From CAKVLS01 sp045638465 (lineage in GTDB: Bacteria; Bacillota; Clostridia; Christensenellales; UBA1242), in contig JAZUBK010000043.1 of assembly GCA_045638465.1 (NCBI GenBank), forward strand, positions 8,928-72,927: DNA of 64,000 nt, given 5' to 3'. Both the position numbers and the translations under genes were made by a program. Below the pieces are notes generated by a model. The model had not been told where the DNA came from and ran no database searches. It saw only the letters and a program-made list of their open reading frames with translations. Position 1 is the stretch's first letter, and each line of letters begins with the position of its first letter. Shown here piece by piece: positions 44,226 to 54,700 of the stretch.

Positions 44226-44813
44226 TTATACAAAGTCGTTTTGCTTTGGTTTTGATTTAGATTTCTTTGAGGCTTTTTCTTTGGTTTCATTAATTACTGT
44301 TTTGATTTCTTTATAAAGTTCGTATGGATTTTGAACAGAATAAAAACTAAAAGCAGCTCCGCCACCTGCAGTCATTGGACTTGCCACACTACCAAAACTA
44401 ATTGTGCCTGTATTTTTGCGGAATAATTTGTCTAAAAGACCAACCCCTACATCAATCGCACCAATCATATCAATATCAAGGCTTTTATAATCAACGCCAA
44501 TTACACCACATCTTATGATAACTCTTTTGTTAGAGTAAGCATAAAATCTCTTTTTATAAGAAAGATATGTACAGAAGATAAGCAAAAAGTCTAAAACCAC
44601 AACTATCGCAACTATTACAATTAATACGCCTATAGGTGCTACTTCTCCCAATTCGTCAGGAATAGTAACAGTCATAACGCCAAAACCAACAAAGAATAAT
44701 GTAAATATTATTGCGCCTAAAACACTAGACCAAAAGAACTTGAACTTATTTGGCTTTAATACTTTAATAATTTTTTCGTCGCTATCTAAGATATTGTCAA
44801 ATAGATTTTCCAT
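44226..44813 (-). CDS. Bacterial PH-domain (bPH2/YdbT-like) membrane protein
   Basis: The 195-residue protein has two N-terminal membrane helices (about 30-52 and 60-85). A YdbT-like PH domain (DUF304 type) follows, recognisable by YAYSNKRVIIRCGVIGVDYKSLDIDMI and the closing TISFGS strand, and a Lys-rich tail ends it. Members are membrane-associated and of unknown function. It is the last gene of a three-gene set (27 bases after the DUF805 gene). Confidence 0.82.
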   Translation of the reverse strand: MENLFDNILDSDEKIIKVLKPNKFKFFWSSVLGAIIFTLFFVGFGVMTVTIPDELGEVAPIGVLIVIVAIVVVLDFLLIFCTYLSYKKRFYAYSNKRVIIRCGVIGVDYKSLDIDMIGAIDVGVGLLDKLFRKNTGTISFGSVASPMTAGGGAAFSFYSVQNPYELYKEIKTVINETKEKASKKSKSKPKQNDFV

Positions 44814-44839
44814 AATTATTCTCCTATTTATCTGGTTAA

Positions 44840-45340
44840 TTATTTTGTTGTCTTATTTCTTTTTAGATTCTCTTTGCTCTCATCAACAACCTTATAATAA
44901 GAAGGAAGGCTAAGCAAAACCATCATTACTACAAAACCTGCGCCTGGCAAAAGAACTAATAATAAATAGAACCATTCTCTGCCACTATCTTTAATTCTTC
45001 TTATGGTACAAGTTATGCCAGGAATTACTGTACAAATAAGATATACTATTCCTATCCATTGATAAGCTATCACTCCTAGCAAAGCAATAATTACATTAAC
45101 CATTGTCGCATACCAAAATTCTTTTACAGATGTTAGCGACTTAATATCAAATATTTTAACCCAAAAATCTCTTACGGCAAATCCCACATCTACAAAGAAG
45201 TTTCTTTTGCGGTTGCTTTCTTTACTCTTTTTCAAAAGCATTCTTTCAATTTTGATTTCTCTTTCGGTCATCTTTTTTCCACACACTGGGCATGGCTCTT
45301 TTAAATTTTTAATTTCGTTTCCACATTTTGGACATTTCAT
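44840..45340 (-). CDS. Zinc ribbon plus DUF805-like membrane protein
   Basis: An N-terminal zinc ribbon (MKCPKCG-x8-PCPVCGKK) is joined to a DUF805-like membrane domain of three to four helices, with IRRIKDSGREWFYLLLVLLPG matching the conserved RlhD-x-G-x-SxW-x4-xxxPxxG pattern of that family. It has 166 residues. It is in the same unit as its neighbours, with gaps of 18 and 26 bases. Confidence 0.78.
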   Translation of the reverse strand: MKCPKCGNEIKNLKEPCPVCGKKMTEREIKIERMLLKKSKESNRKRNFFVDVGFAVRDFWVKIFDIKSLTSVKEFWYATMVNVIIALLGVIAYQWIGIVYLICTVIPGITCTIRRIKDSGREWFYLLLVLLPGAGFVVMMVLLSLPSYYKVVDESKENLKRNKTTK

Positions 45341-45358
45341 AAGTAGTTAAATTTCCTT

Positions 45359-45838
45359 TTAGTTGTATTTGTTGCAATATGGACATTCTGTGTCATTAGT
45401 GTTTTTTACATAAACACCGCCACAACCTTCGCACTTGATAGACCTTGCCTTGAAGGTCTTTTTTTCAAAACCATATATTGGCTCTTCGGTGATTTCAACA
45501 GCTGAGATATACCCAAACCTAAATAATCTGCTCACATATTTTCTGGTGCGCCTTGGTGACATTTTTAGCTTTTCGCTTAGTGACTGATAATCTGTCACAC
45601 CCTCTTGAATAAGTGCCCAAGTTCTTTTCATATTTCTTAGTCGTCGAAAGTTTGTCCAGATAAATGGTAAACCATAGAATCCTGCAAACACACAAACGAT
45701 TGAAAATACAAAAGTAACAAGAGATCTTTTTATATCAAAGGCAGACAAAATAATCATTGGTATACACGCTACAAACATCAGCGAAATAAGTATGCCAACA
45801 ATCAAATTTAGTTTGATCTTTTTGTTAAGTTGATTCAT
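45359..45838 (-). CDS. Membrane protein with winged-helix-like segment and zinc ribbon
   Basis: The ATG at 45838 follows AAAGGAA; an in-frame GTG/ATG at 45913 has no ribosome binding site. The 159-residue product has two membrane helices (about 12-35 and 42-62). A helical segment TDYQSLSEKLKMSPRRTRKYVSRLFRFGYIS looks like a small winged helix, and CEGCGG-x11-CPYCNK is a terminal zinc ribbon. The mix suggests a membrane protein that senses or recruits something on the cytoplasmic side. Function is unknown. It is the first gene of the 45838-44226 set. Confidence 0.7.
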   Translation of the reverse strand: MNQLNKKIKLNLIVGILISLMFVACIPMIILSAFDIKRSLVTFVFSIVCVFAGFYGLPFIWTNFRRLRNMKRTWALIQEGVTDYQSLSEKLKMSPRRTRKYVSRLFRFGYISAVEITEEPIYGFEKKTFKARSIKCEGCGGVYVKNTNDTECPYCNKYN

Positions 45839-46388
45839 TAATTTATTCCTTTTTACAATAGGTATTATATCATCACTAAAATATATTCCCAAACGATTTT
45901 GCACCATTGCCAAAAAAATTGCTTGTTTTATTTTTTGTCCCTATCCAAACTATTGCCTCATAAATCTTTTAACTTTCCACTCTAAAAGCATAGTATCTGT
46001 TTTGCTTTTTCATAAAAAATTACGTAAAAAACTCACAGTTTATTTTAGATGAAATAGGCATAAAAAAAATTACTCAAACATGCCGCAAACAGCACCCCTA
46101 ATCAAACCTTTATTTTCGACCATAAACTTAATAATTTATATGTCACGAATTTTCATTTTTATTAATTTTGTTGACAGATAAAAAGTCTCTAAAGTTATAA
46201 CATTTTTGCAAATAAACGGCAATAAAATATTTTTCAATAAATAGACAATTTCTACTCATCTTACCCCGCCCCTTTAGCAACGGCCAAAAAACCGACCATG
46301 TGGTTTTGTTTCTCAAAAATTGCTTCACTTTTCCCCCGCAAATTGTGAGTCAATTTTTAGCCCAAATTATCACAAAAACCCCGCCGAA

Positions 46389-46448
46389 CGTTTGGTCTGA
46401 TTTTTTATAAAAAGCCTATATTTAGGCGTTTTTTAATAAGACCAGACG
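46389..46448. repeat. Nested 60-base palindrome
   Basis: The outer arms CGTTTGGTCT (46389-46398) and AGACCAGACG (46439-46448) match 9 of 10. The inner hairpin is GCCTA-TATT-TAGGC, flanked by T-rich and A-rich runs. It could be a bidirectional terminator, a cruciform or the end of a small mobile element. Confidence 0.5.
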
Positions 46449-46634
46449 GTCGGAAATGATTTTTTATCATCAGAAGAAAAAAGTGAGAAAACCACCCTAA
46501 AAAACACCTCAAAAAATGTTGCAAAAGTGCCACTAATTTTTGAACAAAAAGGATTGAACTTTTAACTTTCTTAGTGTATAATGTTTTTCGGCAATAAAAA
46601 TATATTATATATATTTTTAATTATTTATCAAAAG

Positions 46635-46666
46635 TTAACAATTAGTTAACAATTCTATTTTATACT
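46635..46666 (+). promoter_or_regulatory. PhoP/OmpR-type direct repeat and -10 of the exoprotein operon
   Basis: TTAACA at 46635-46640 and again at 46646-46651 (5-base gap, 11-base period), followed by TATACT at 46661-46666. There is no -35 hexamer at the right distance, so the repeats sit where an activator of the PhoB/OmpR class would bind. Confidence 0.5.
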
Positions 46667-46710
46667 TGCTTTGAGCGAAAAGCAAAAATGGAAAAGGAGT
46701 CTAAAAAACT

Positions 46711-47460
46711 ATGGCAAGAAAAGCTAGAGAAATCAGCATCATTAATAGTTATGTTATTTGCTTTAACGCTAGAGAGAATTTGACCTTTGACGTGGGTGAT
46801 AAAAGAAACTTTTTGTCACTACTAAATGGGCTAAAATCTGACGGCTTTGAACTTCTTGCCTACAACTTAAAAGACAGGGCTTTTTATCTTTTTGCTTTTG
46901 ATATCAAAATGAGCATTGACACTTTGCTTAGAAAGATTGCAGTTAGATTTGCAAAAAGCTACAACCAACGCCATTGTCGCAGTGGTAAAGTTTTTGCTGA
47001 TAGAGCGACTACTACCCCAGCCCAAAATTATGACGATGTTATTTCTATGATTTTGAGGATACACGAACTTAACGATATTCAACCTACTAAGTTTTGTAGT
47101 TTCAAAAAATACTTTGAAGATTCTAATATTGACCAAGCCTTTATTTTAGAAAAGTTTGGCTCTGAAGAAAACTTCTATGAGTATTCTAAAAACAAAAGCA
47201 ACGTATCAACTGACTCTTTACAAAAGAAACTTTCAGACAACGAATTAGAAGAATATATCTTCAACACATACAAACTAGATAGTGAAGAAATCAAAAACTT
47301 ATCTACTCGCAAAAAGGAAAACTTCGTAACTAGTTTGATCAAACTAACCAAAGCCTCAGCTAGACAAATAAGTAGAGTTACTAGTTTACCTTTGAGATTC
47401 CTTTGGGACTTGTACAAAAAATCTTCAACAGAGGAAAGGAAAGATGGAGAAGCAAGATAA
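46711..47460 (+). CDS. IS200/RAYT-like transposase-derived protein lacking the HUH motif
   Basis: The first 125 residues follow the Y1 transposase / REP-associated tyrosine transposase pattern step by step: MARKAREISIINSY, a DKRNFLSLLNGLKSDGFELLAY strand-helix, SIDTLLRKIAVRFAKSYNQRH, GKVFADRA and an MILRIHELN segment. In active relatives the strand after ELLAY reads MDNHVHLL with the metal-binding HUH pair; here it reads KDRAFYLF, so both His are gone. The Tyr in KSYNQ may survive. The C-terminal 80 residues look like the helix-turn-helix extension of some RAYTs. It should therefore bind but not cut DNA, perhaps as a regulator. The stop overlaps the next gene by 17 bases, so it is coupled to it. 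Confidence 0.72.
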   Translation: MARKAREISIINSYVICFNARENLTFDVGDKRNFLSLLNGLKSDGFELLAYNLKDRAFYLFAFDIKMSIDTLLRKIAVRFAKSYNQRHCRSGKVFADRATTTPAQNYDDVISMILRIHELNDIQPTKFCSFKKYFEDSNIDQAFILEKFGSEENFYEYSKNKSNVSTDSLQKKLSDNELEEYIFNTYKLDSEEIKNLSTRKKENFVTSLIKLTKASARQISRVTSLPLRFLWDLYKKSSTEERKDGEAR

Positions 47461-48709
47461 CAAAACAGATAAAGATTTGCCTTTAGAAAAAGTTAATAAG
47501 TCTACTAAAAAATCATCTACAAAAAAGCCACCTCAAAAAACTAACAATAGTGGCAAGAAAAAAGAAATCGAACTTCCAAAGTTTGAGTACAAAAAACTTA
47601 TCAATGAAGATGATGTAAAAAAAGAAGACTCTTTATCTAAAGTAGATGAGTTAACTACTAATTCTATAAAGACAGACAAATCTAAAAAACTAAATAAATC
47701 TAAAAAAGAAAAAGCCAAGGCAAAAACAGATGAGCCAAAGCAAAAGAAAAAGTTTAACAAAAGATCTTTTGTTTCTATGTTAGTACTTTTTGTTTTGGGT
47801 ATCAGTTCGGGACTTTTTGCTGGTAATTGGTATGCAACAAACTTTATAGCAGGACCAGCTACCGACTATAGTTTGTTTTCTGAAGTAGAACTTAGAGCGG
47901 GTAACGACAAAATTGCAGCAGACTACGCAAACAAAGTTCCAACAGCAGATAGTGCATGGAAATCATTTATCGCAGCAGAAAAGAACTTTTACTCTGCAGA
48001 TACATTTGATATTTTGACCAACGGCGTTGTTGATACTATCGTAAAACAAGATTTTTATTCTAGAAAAATCTACAACGGCGAAAAATTTTATTTTGAACAA
48101 ATAAGTGACGGTATGGTTGCGGTGGCTAGTAAATATGTTTATGAGCCATCTAAATATATCTTGGAAGACAAATCAACACACATTGTTTGCTCAAAGGCAA
48201 AACTTAACGGAACAAGAACTATTAACGATTATCTTACTTGTGATTTTGGCTGTAAGCATGGCAACAAAAATGCTTATATCTTTAACACAGATTATTCAAG
48301 CAAAACAACTACAATGACAGAAGATGAGTTTATTGAGGCTCTTGGCGGCAAGACTCTTAGCCCTATCTCTTATATAGTCTCTGACAAAACCGTACTATCT
48401 TGCGGAAAGTTCAAGGTAGTTGGCAGTGGAGACGACACTAGATATACATTTACTATGAACTTACATAGTGGCGCTTCTGTTCTAAACTATGTTAAACAAA
48501 TGAAAACCGTAAGTGGTTTGTCAGATTTTCCTACATTTACCGAAGTCGTTTTTAACGTTAGCCTTCAAATGCTAGACGGCAAGGTAATGTTTGATTATAT
48601 ATGCATCTCAGAAAAATATAGCGTTCCTTATGGTTCACTTACACCTAAATGTACAGGAACACTACACCAAAGATTTTTATTTAACGGGGATTATACAATT
48701 CCTGCTTAG
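47444..48709 (+). CDS. Single-pass membrane protein of the exoprotein operon
   Basis: The 421-residue protein has a Lys/Ser/Thr-rich cytoplasmic N terminus of about 105 residues (KSTKKSSTKKPPQKTNN and KKEKAKAKTDEPKQKKK). One membrane helix follows (about 108-130, FVSMLVLFVLGISSGLFAG), then an extracytoplasmic domain of about 290 residues with Cys pairs and beta strands. No known family is recognised. Its ATG lies inside the RAYT-like gene and the giant gene starts nine bases after its stop. A role in export, anchoring or processing of the giant protein is inference from this arrangement. Confidence 0.75.
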   Translation: MEKQDNKTDKDLPLEKVNKSTKKSSTKKPPQKTNNSGKKKEIELPKFEYKKLINEDDVKKEDSLSKVDELTTNSIKTDKSKKLNKSKKEKAKAKTDEPKQKKKFNKRSFVSMLVLFVLGISSGLFAGNWYATNFIAGPATDYSLFSEVELRAGNDKIAADYANKVPTADSAWKSFIAAEKNFYSADTFDILTNGVVDTIVKQDFYSRKIYNGEKFYFEQISDGMVAVASKYVYEPSKYILEDKSTHIVCSKAKLNGTRTINDYLTCDFGCKHGNKNAYIFNTDYSSKTTTMTEDEFIEALGGKTLSPISYIVSDKTVLSCGKFKVVGSGDDTRYTFTMNLHSGASVLNYVKQMKTVSGLSDFPTFTEVVFNVSLQMLDGKVMFDYICISEKYSVPYGSLTPKCTGTLHQRFLFNGDYTIPA

Positions 48710-48718
48710 GAGAAAGTT

Positions 48719-51700
48719 ATGAAAAAATTTCTAAAAGGATTGAGATACTTTTTGTGCTATGTGGCAATAACGCTATCCACAGCTGTAGGCGTGGTTGTTT
48801 ATCAGTCAAATAGTGCAGGTAGTGTTAGCAACGGAAATTTAGCAGGTTCTACCGTAGGACAGGTAGAAAATAACTTAATGGAAGTTGTTACAAACTTAAT
48901 GGACCTTGAAAGTTTTAATGTAAATAGCTCTGTATCATTAACTGATACCACAAAGCCTTCTTCAACACCTATTGATATTGACTTTAATATCGATATCAAC
49001 CTAGGCACTGGGTTTTCTTCTATAGAGGCTGATGGTGTATTTGATATAGCACTAGACAACAAAACTTTTGATGTAGCAATTAGGTTTGTAGATAATACTT
49101 TCTATGTTTCTGCACTAGACCAAGATATTCAGTTCACAGCATCTGGACTTGTCGAGGGTATTGGCGGCGTACTAGCACTGCTTGATGTAGACCTTCCACT
49201 AGACAGTAGCCTTATGGAAAACTTTGACGTTACTGCACTTCTTGGATATATGGGTGAGTACAAAGAAGTAGAAACCGAAACAGGATATAATATAAACCTT
49301 GAGTTTATGGGTTATGATATAGCAATGGTTTGCGACAACTTGTTTAACTTAAACTCAGTAGTAATAGAAAATATGGCTATTGAAGGGTTTAAAATTGACC
49401 TAAACTTAGGACTTGAAACTTATGAGCAAAAGGTTGAAATCACAAAACCTCAACATAGCTTTATAAATCTTGATACAGTAACAAGCCTTGTTAATATGAC
49501 TCAAGATGTTTTAGAAAACAACTTTGTTATGGCAGATATCTCTGCAAGTTACGAAGGTATAAACCTAGACTTTAATGCTAAAGCAGATTTTTCAGACAAC
49601 TTTATTATGAGTCTTACAACTCCAGCTTTTGACGGAATTAACTTCTCTTTCAAAAATGGCAGTTTGTATGCAAACGTTGGCAACCTAAAAGTTAAAGGAA
49701 GAGCTGCCGATATATCTACAATAATTGATTTCGTAAACGGAGACTTGAGAGCAAATATCGAAAGCATCTCTCCAGAAATTGTAGAAACTATCACCTCTAA
49801 GACAAATGAGATTACTTCATCTATCTCAAACGAACTAAAAAATATAGATGCAAATAAGCTTCTTGATTATATAGACTATCTAACAATATCAGATAACCAA
49901 ATCATTATTGATATACCAAGCACTGCCAAAGTTGTAATAGATATTGAAAGTGGTTATATTACTTCAATTACTGCAAACGCCTATGGCGTAGATCTTACAA
50001 TAGATAATATATCTTTTGAAAAACAAGCTATCGAAATTAACACAAATGACTTTGTTGATTTTGACAAAGTATTCCCAACTTTCAAAACTTTTGTAAACAC
50101 ACTATTTACAAAAGGTATCAGTGGTACAATGACATTTGGCCGTGGAAACAAAACAAACTCTCTAAACTACGGAATAAGATATACAAACCACTTCGAAACA
50201 AGTTTTGATACAACTATATTAAACAAAACAGTTTCTGTAGTTTCAGACAACTCAAAAGTTTATTTGATGGTAGATGGCATAAAGGTAAATGTAGACCTTG
50301 CCGAATACCAAACAATTATTGATTACATAAACGAAACCTTTAATCAAAACATTTCTTTGCCTAGCTTTGAGATGCCAGAGATTGACCCATACACAATGGT
50401 TGTCGGGGCTATCTCTTCTATAGATTATCTAAAAGCTATTGATAGTGGCATCGAACTATCTATAGGCGGAATTGTTATCCAAATTATTTCAAACGAAAAC
50501 TATATCCAAACGCTAAATGTAAAATACAACGATTATTCATTTGCTCTAAATATTACAGGTTACGGCGAAGTTGAATTGTTTGACATAGACAAAGACGACT
50601 ACCTAGTATTTAGCGATCTTACAAACTACGTAGACAAAGCAACAAGCTTTGCAAATAGCACAAGCTTTAATATGCACCTTGGCATTATGGCAGACATAAA
50701 TGGCACAGACATTACAGCGATGGCAGACGGAAGAGTTGGACTAAACGGAAATGTAGAAGCAACCGTTACTACTACAGTTAATGATTTTGGCCTAGATTTC
50801 TCTATGGCTTTGACTGATGATGCTTTGGGCCTAACATATGACGGACTAAACGTTTATGCAAAACAATCATCAATTGGTGCTCTTACAAACATTATCAAAA
50901 ACATTGTTCCAAATTATGTAAATATTGATAGTTTGCTACAACAAAATAATATAGACCTTGATAAAACACTAAGCTCAGACATTAAACTTCCTGCTATAGA
51001 TACAAAACAACTTATCTTAGCAGTAAAACGACTAAATCTTAACAAAGATACTCTAACAGCAGAACTTGACTGCAGCGAATTCACTTCAGGCGAAAAATCA
51101 ACTGCAATTGTCGTTGTAAGAATGGTAAATGGCGGATACGAACTAAGAATAGGTTTAGTATATAACGATATAGTTATTAATTTGTACCTAAAACTTACTT
51201 CTACAGAAGACTTTACAGCTTCTATTCCAGCAGATGCAATCGATGTGGAAGACTACTTAAATCTTGTAGAATATATGCACAATACAATCGATAGCAGAAA
51301 TCTAGCACTAGACGTAACTGCAACAATCGACCAAACAGAAATTGTAGCTAAAGTTCTTGCAGACTTTAGATCTACTCTAAAAGTTAAAGCAACAACAGAA
51401 AGTTTGGGTAGCAAACTAGATGTTGTTTATGCAAGTGATATAAACAAACTACTTGTTACATTTGGTGATATCAAAATCTCAGGCAAATCTTCTGACCTTG
51501 CAGATATCCTAAACTTTGTAAAAGTAGACCTAAACAATGCGCTTTTAACTTATGGCGAAAAGGCTTTGTCAAAGGTTAACTTTGAAAGTCTAACTCAAAG
51601 CAAAGATACAACTATTACATTTGAGGATATAAAAGATATCCTACACTCTATCACATTTGGTGATGACACAATTAGTTTTGTAAAAGATAACATTGTTGTT

Positions 51701-54700
51701 ACTTTGACAATTACAAACAAATCAATCTCAAATATCAAGTTTGCTATAGATAATATCGTAGTAAATGTAGGTGTTTCAGACAATACCCAAGCAATTACAT
51801 ACACAACTGCAGGTTATAGTGCATTTGAAAACATCTTGGATAATCTAAAAGCAATTACAAATGTTGCAACCTCTCAAGCTTTTGGCGGAAAGGTAACTAT
51901 AACTTACAACAAAGATAAAACTTACACAGGAAACCTAAAAGTTAACTACATTAATAATGTATTGAGCGTTCATGTAGATTCTAACGTCTACGACCAAGAT
52001 ATATCTATTGATATTATTGGCTCTATAGTTTATGTAAAACTAAACGAACTAAAACTTCAAGTTTCTTGGGCAGAAAGATATGCTCTTCAAGAATATCTAA
52101 ATTCAAAATTTGATTTACAATTAGATATTGATGCTATATTCAATATGGCAAAAGGCGTTGCAAGTTCTACAAAAGACTTTAGCCTAGACAATATCAATAT
52201 CGACTTTATCTCAAACTTTGTAGCAAACAAAAACGGCCTTGACATTACAGTAAGTGATATTCCTGTATCTCTTGGCATCGCAAAATACGGCGACACTGAC
52301 AAAAACTATTTGTCTTATATCTCTGCAGGTTATGACAAATTTGACATTTCAATTAACGAAATGACATTTGGTCAAGACGCAATAGTAAATAGCGTAAACG
52401 CAACAGAATATCACAAGTACACAGACTTTACAAAATATTTCGACGAGATAGAGAGATTGATCAACGCATCTAAAGATAGCGCAACAGACCAATACACTCT
52501 AAAAGGCGGAATCAAACTATACAAACTAGACGCAAACGGCAATGCTCTTGTAACTGATGGAGTTGCAGATGAAATCACAATCTCTATTAATGATTTGAAA
52601 TTTGACGCAACCAAGAACACCTTTATTGGCGGAATCGATGCTAAAGGCTCTGGCTCACTATACGAAAGTTACCTTTCTGGCTATGACCACAGCTTTGATG
52701 CGGCATATGATTATAACTTCATCTATTTTGATTACAACGGCCTAAGAGCTAAGTTTAGTAAACAAAGTAACAGTGAGTTTATCACCACTCTAAAGAAAAT
52801 GCTTCCTACATATCTTGGCGACACTCCGCTTACAAGACAATTAGTTTCTATATTTGATATGATTAGGTTTGACACTATGGGTAATATGTTATTCAACCCA
52901 GTAAAACTTGACGTAACATACAATATGATAGAACAATTTGCTCCTATGCTATCTACACTAAAATTAGAAGAAAATGGCAGCCTAACTATTGGACTTGACA
53001 TCTCTACACTAGACCCAACATTTAAAGAAGAATTGCTTTTGAATGTATCTATTGACGAAAGCGGTAGACTTGCTCTAGTTATAAACAAATTCAAACTAAC
53101 AAAAGATCTTGCTATTGACTTTACAATCTATGTAGACACTGCAAGTACCTTTACTGTAAATCCAGAGGGCGACTATCTTGATATGACTTCTATTGGCAAA
53201 CTTCTTAGCGATTTTGATAACACAGCCCAAAAGACAACTACCGACAACGAAGTTTATAAACTAAACCTAAGTGGTAGCTTCCACCTAAAGATTGCAGTAA
53301 GCTTTATCAAGATCAACGAAGATATCCCATTTAAAGCACAACTTATCATCGATAGAAACAGCAATCAATTAATCGAAGCAAAAATCGAAGTTGATATGCC
53401 ATCTATTATTTTAGTTACCGATGGTTGCTACTCAACTCTATATCTAACCAATAGACTAGAGGGCGAAAATATTTTGTATATTGATAGACAAGGCAAAGAC
53501 CCTCTAAAATCAAAATACAAAGTAAGTGAGCTTGGCGCTAACCTACTAAATGTTATTTCTGATATTACTGCAATATCTTCATCAACCCTAGAAACATTTA
53601 TGACTATGGACATCAAATATATCGATGGCCCATCTAAGGCAGAAAATGTATTGAAAGATTATTCTTGCGTAACAGGAATAAATACAAGAGATTATACTAT
53701 TGGCCTAGACCTAAGACAAATTACTCGTATGGATATGATGCTTGGCTACTCTGCATCTAACCCTACAGGAGTTGTTATCCATTCACAAAACAACGCTTTC
53801 TCATCAATTGATATCAACAATATAACCTTAGAGGCTATATCAAATGTATTTATTTATGTAAATGGTACAATCGACCTTACAAAGATAAATCAAACAAGTG
53901 ATATTATAGGCGAAATCGAAAACCTTGACGCTACACTTTATGGCTCATGGGGTGATGGTAGCTTAGTTGCTGACTTTATCGAAAATGGTGGTAGCAACGT
54001 TCCAAACAAAATGGGAACAACTGGTAGAAGCTTTACTCTTCCTGTTCCTGTAAAAGAAGTTGTAAACGGCAACACCTTAGAAGTTTATAAATTCCTTGGC
54101 TGGAGCCTAAATAGTGACGGTAGCGGAGAGCTTTATAACGGCAAATATATGTTCGAAACAAGTTCTCTTACATTCTACGCTGTATGGGAGCTAGATACTG
54201 TCTACACAAGCAGAACAATTAATTTTGTTACAGAGTATCTAATGGCAAATGGTATCGATAGTAAAGTAGAAAACAATATATCATCTATTACAAACTATAA
54301 TGGATACGACATCTCAAACAGCTTACCAACTATAAGCGACACAGTTACTATCTACTACGAAGACGAAGGCGTATCTATCACATATAGATATGACGGTTTA
54401 TTTAAAACAAGAACAGTAAATAGTGACGGAACTATTGTCTATAGCGACAAGTTTGATCAAACAGTTATGCCAAACGAAGATTTGACATTGTATGCAAGTT
54501 TTGTGGAAATCGACAGAGTTTATAAGAGAAAACTTACTATCTTAGATGAAAGCAAGACTTTGTACGAAGGTTACTTCGTAGAAGGCGATGTTATCGACAT
54601 CTTGAGTTTGGTTGCATACAAAGATACAACTAGATGGTATGATGATTATGACGCTACTGCTACAACAAGATACACCAACGAAATCTTAACAGTTGACCTT

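Larger units (their letters stand above)
45839..46710. other. 870-base intergenic region
   Basis: No convincing gene is seen. The segment has locally C-rich tracts (for example 46264-46273) unlike the rest of the window. It contains a 60-base nested palindrome (46389-46448), a possible plus-strand promoter (TTGACA at 46171-46176 with TATAAC at 46196-46201), and CCGACC (46292-46297) that could pair with GGTCGG (46447-46452). A 61-codon minus-strand frame at 46143-46328 uses codons rare elsewhere in the window (CGG, GGG, TCG, CCG). A structured RNA or the remnant of a mobile element is possible. Confidence 0.4.

Noticed and set aside
46143..46328. 61-codon minus-strand ORF
   Set aside because: It starts with GTG close to a G-run, uses codons rare in the window, matches no family known to me and lies in a region with palindromes. 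It is kept as part of the unexplained intergenic region.
46711..47460. Active insertion sequence
   Set aside because: The HUH motif is lost, no terminal structures flank the gene and its stop overlaps the next gene, so it is not a functional mobile element.
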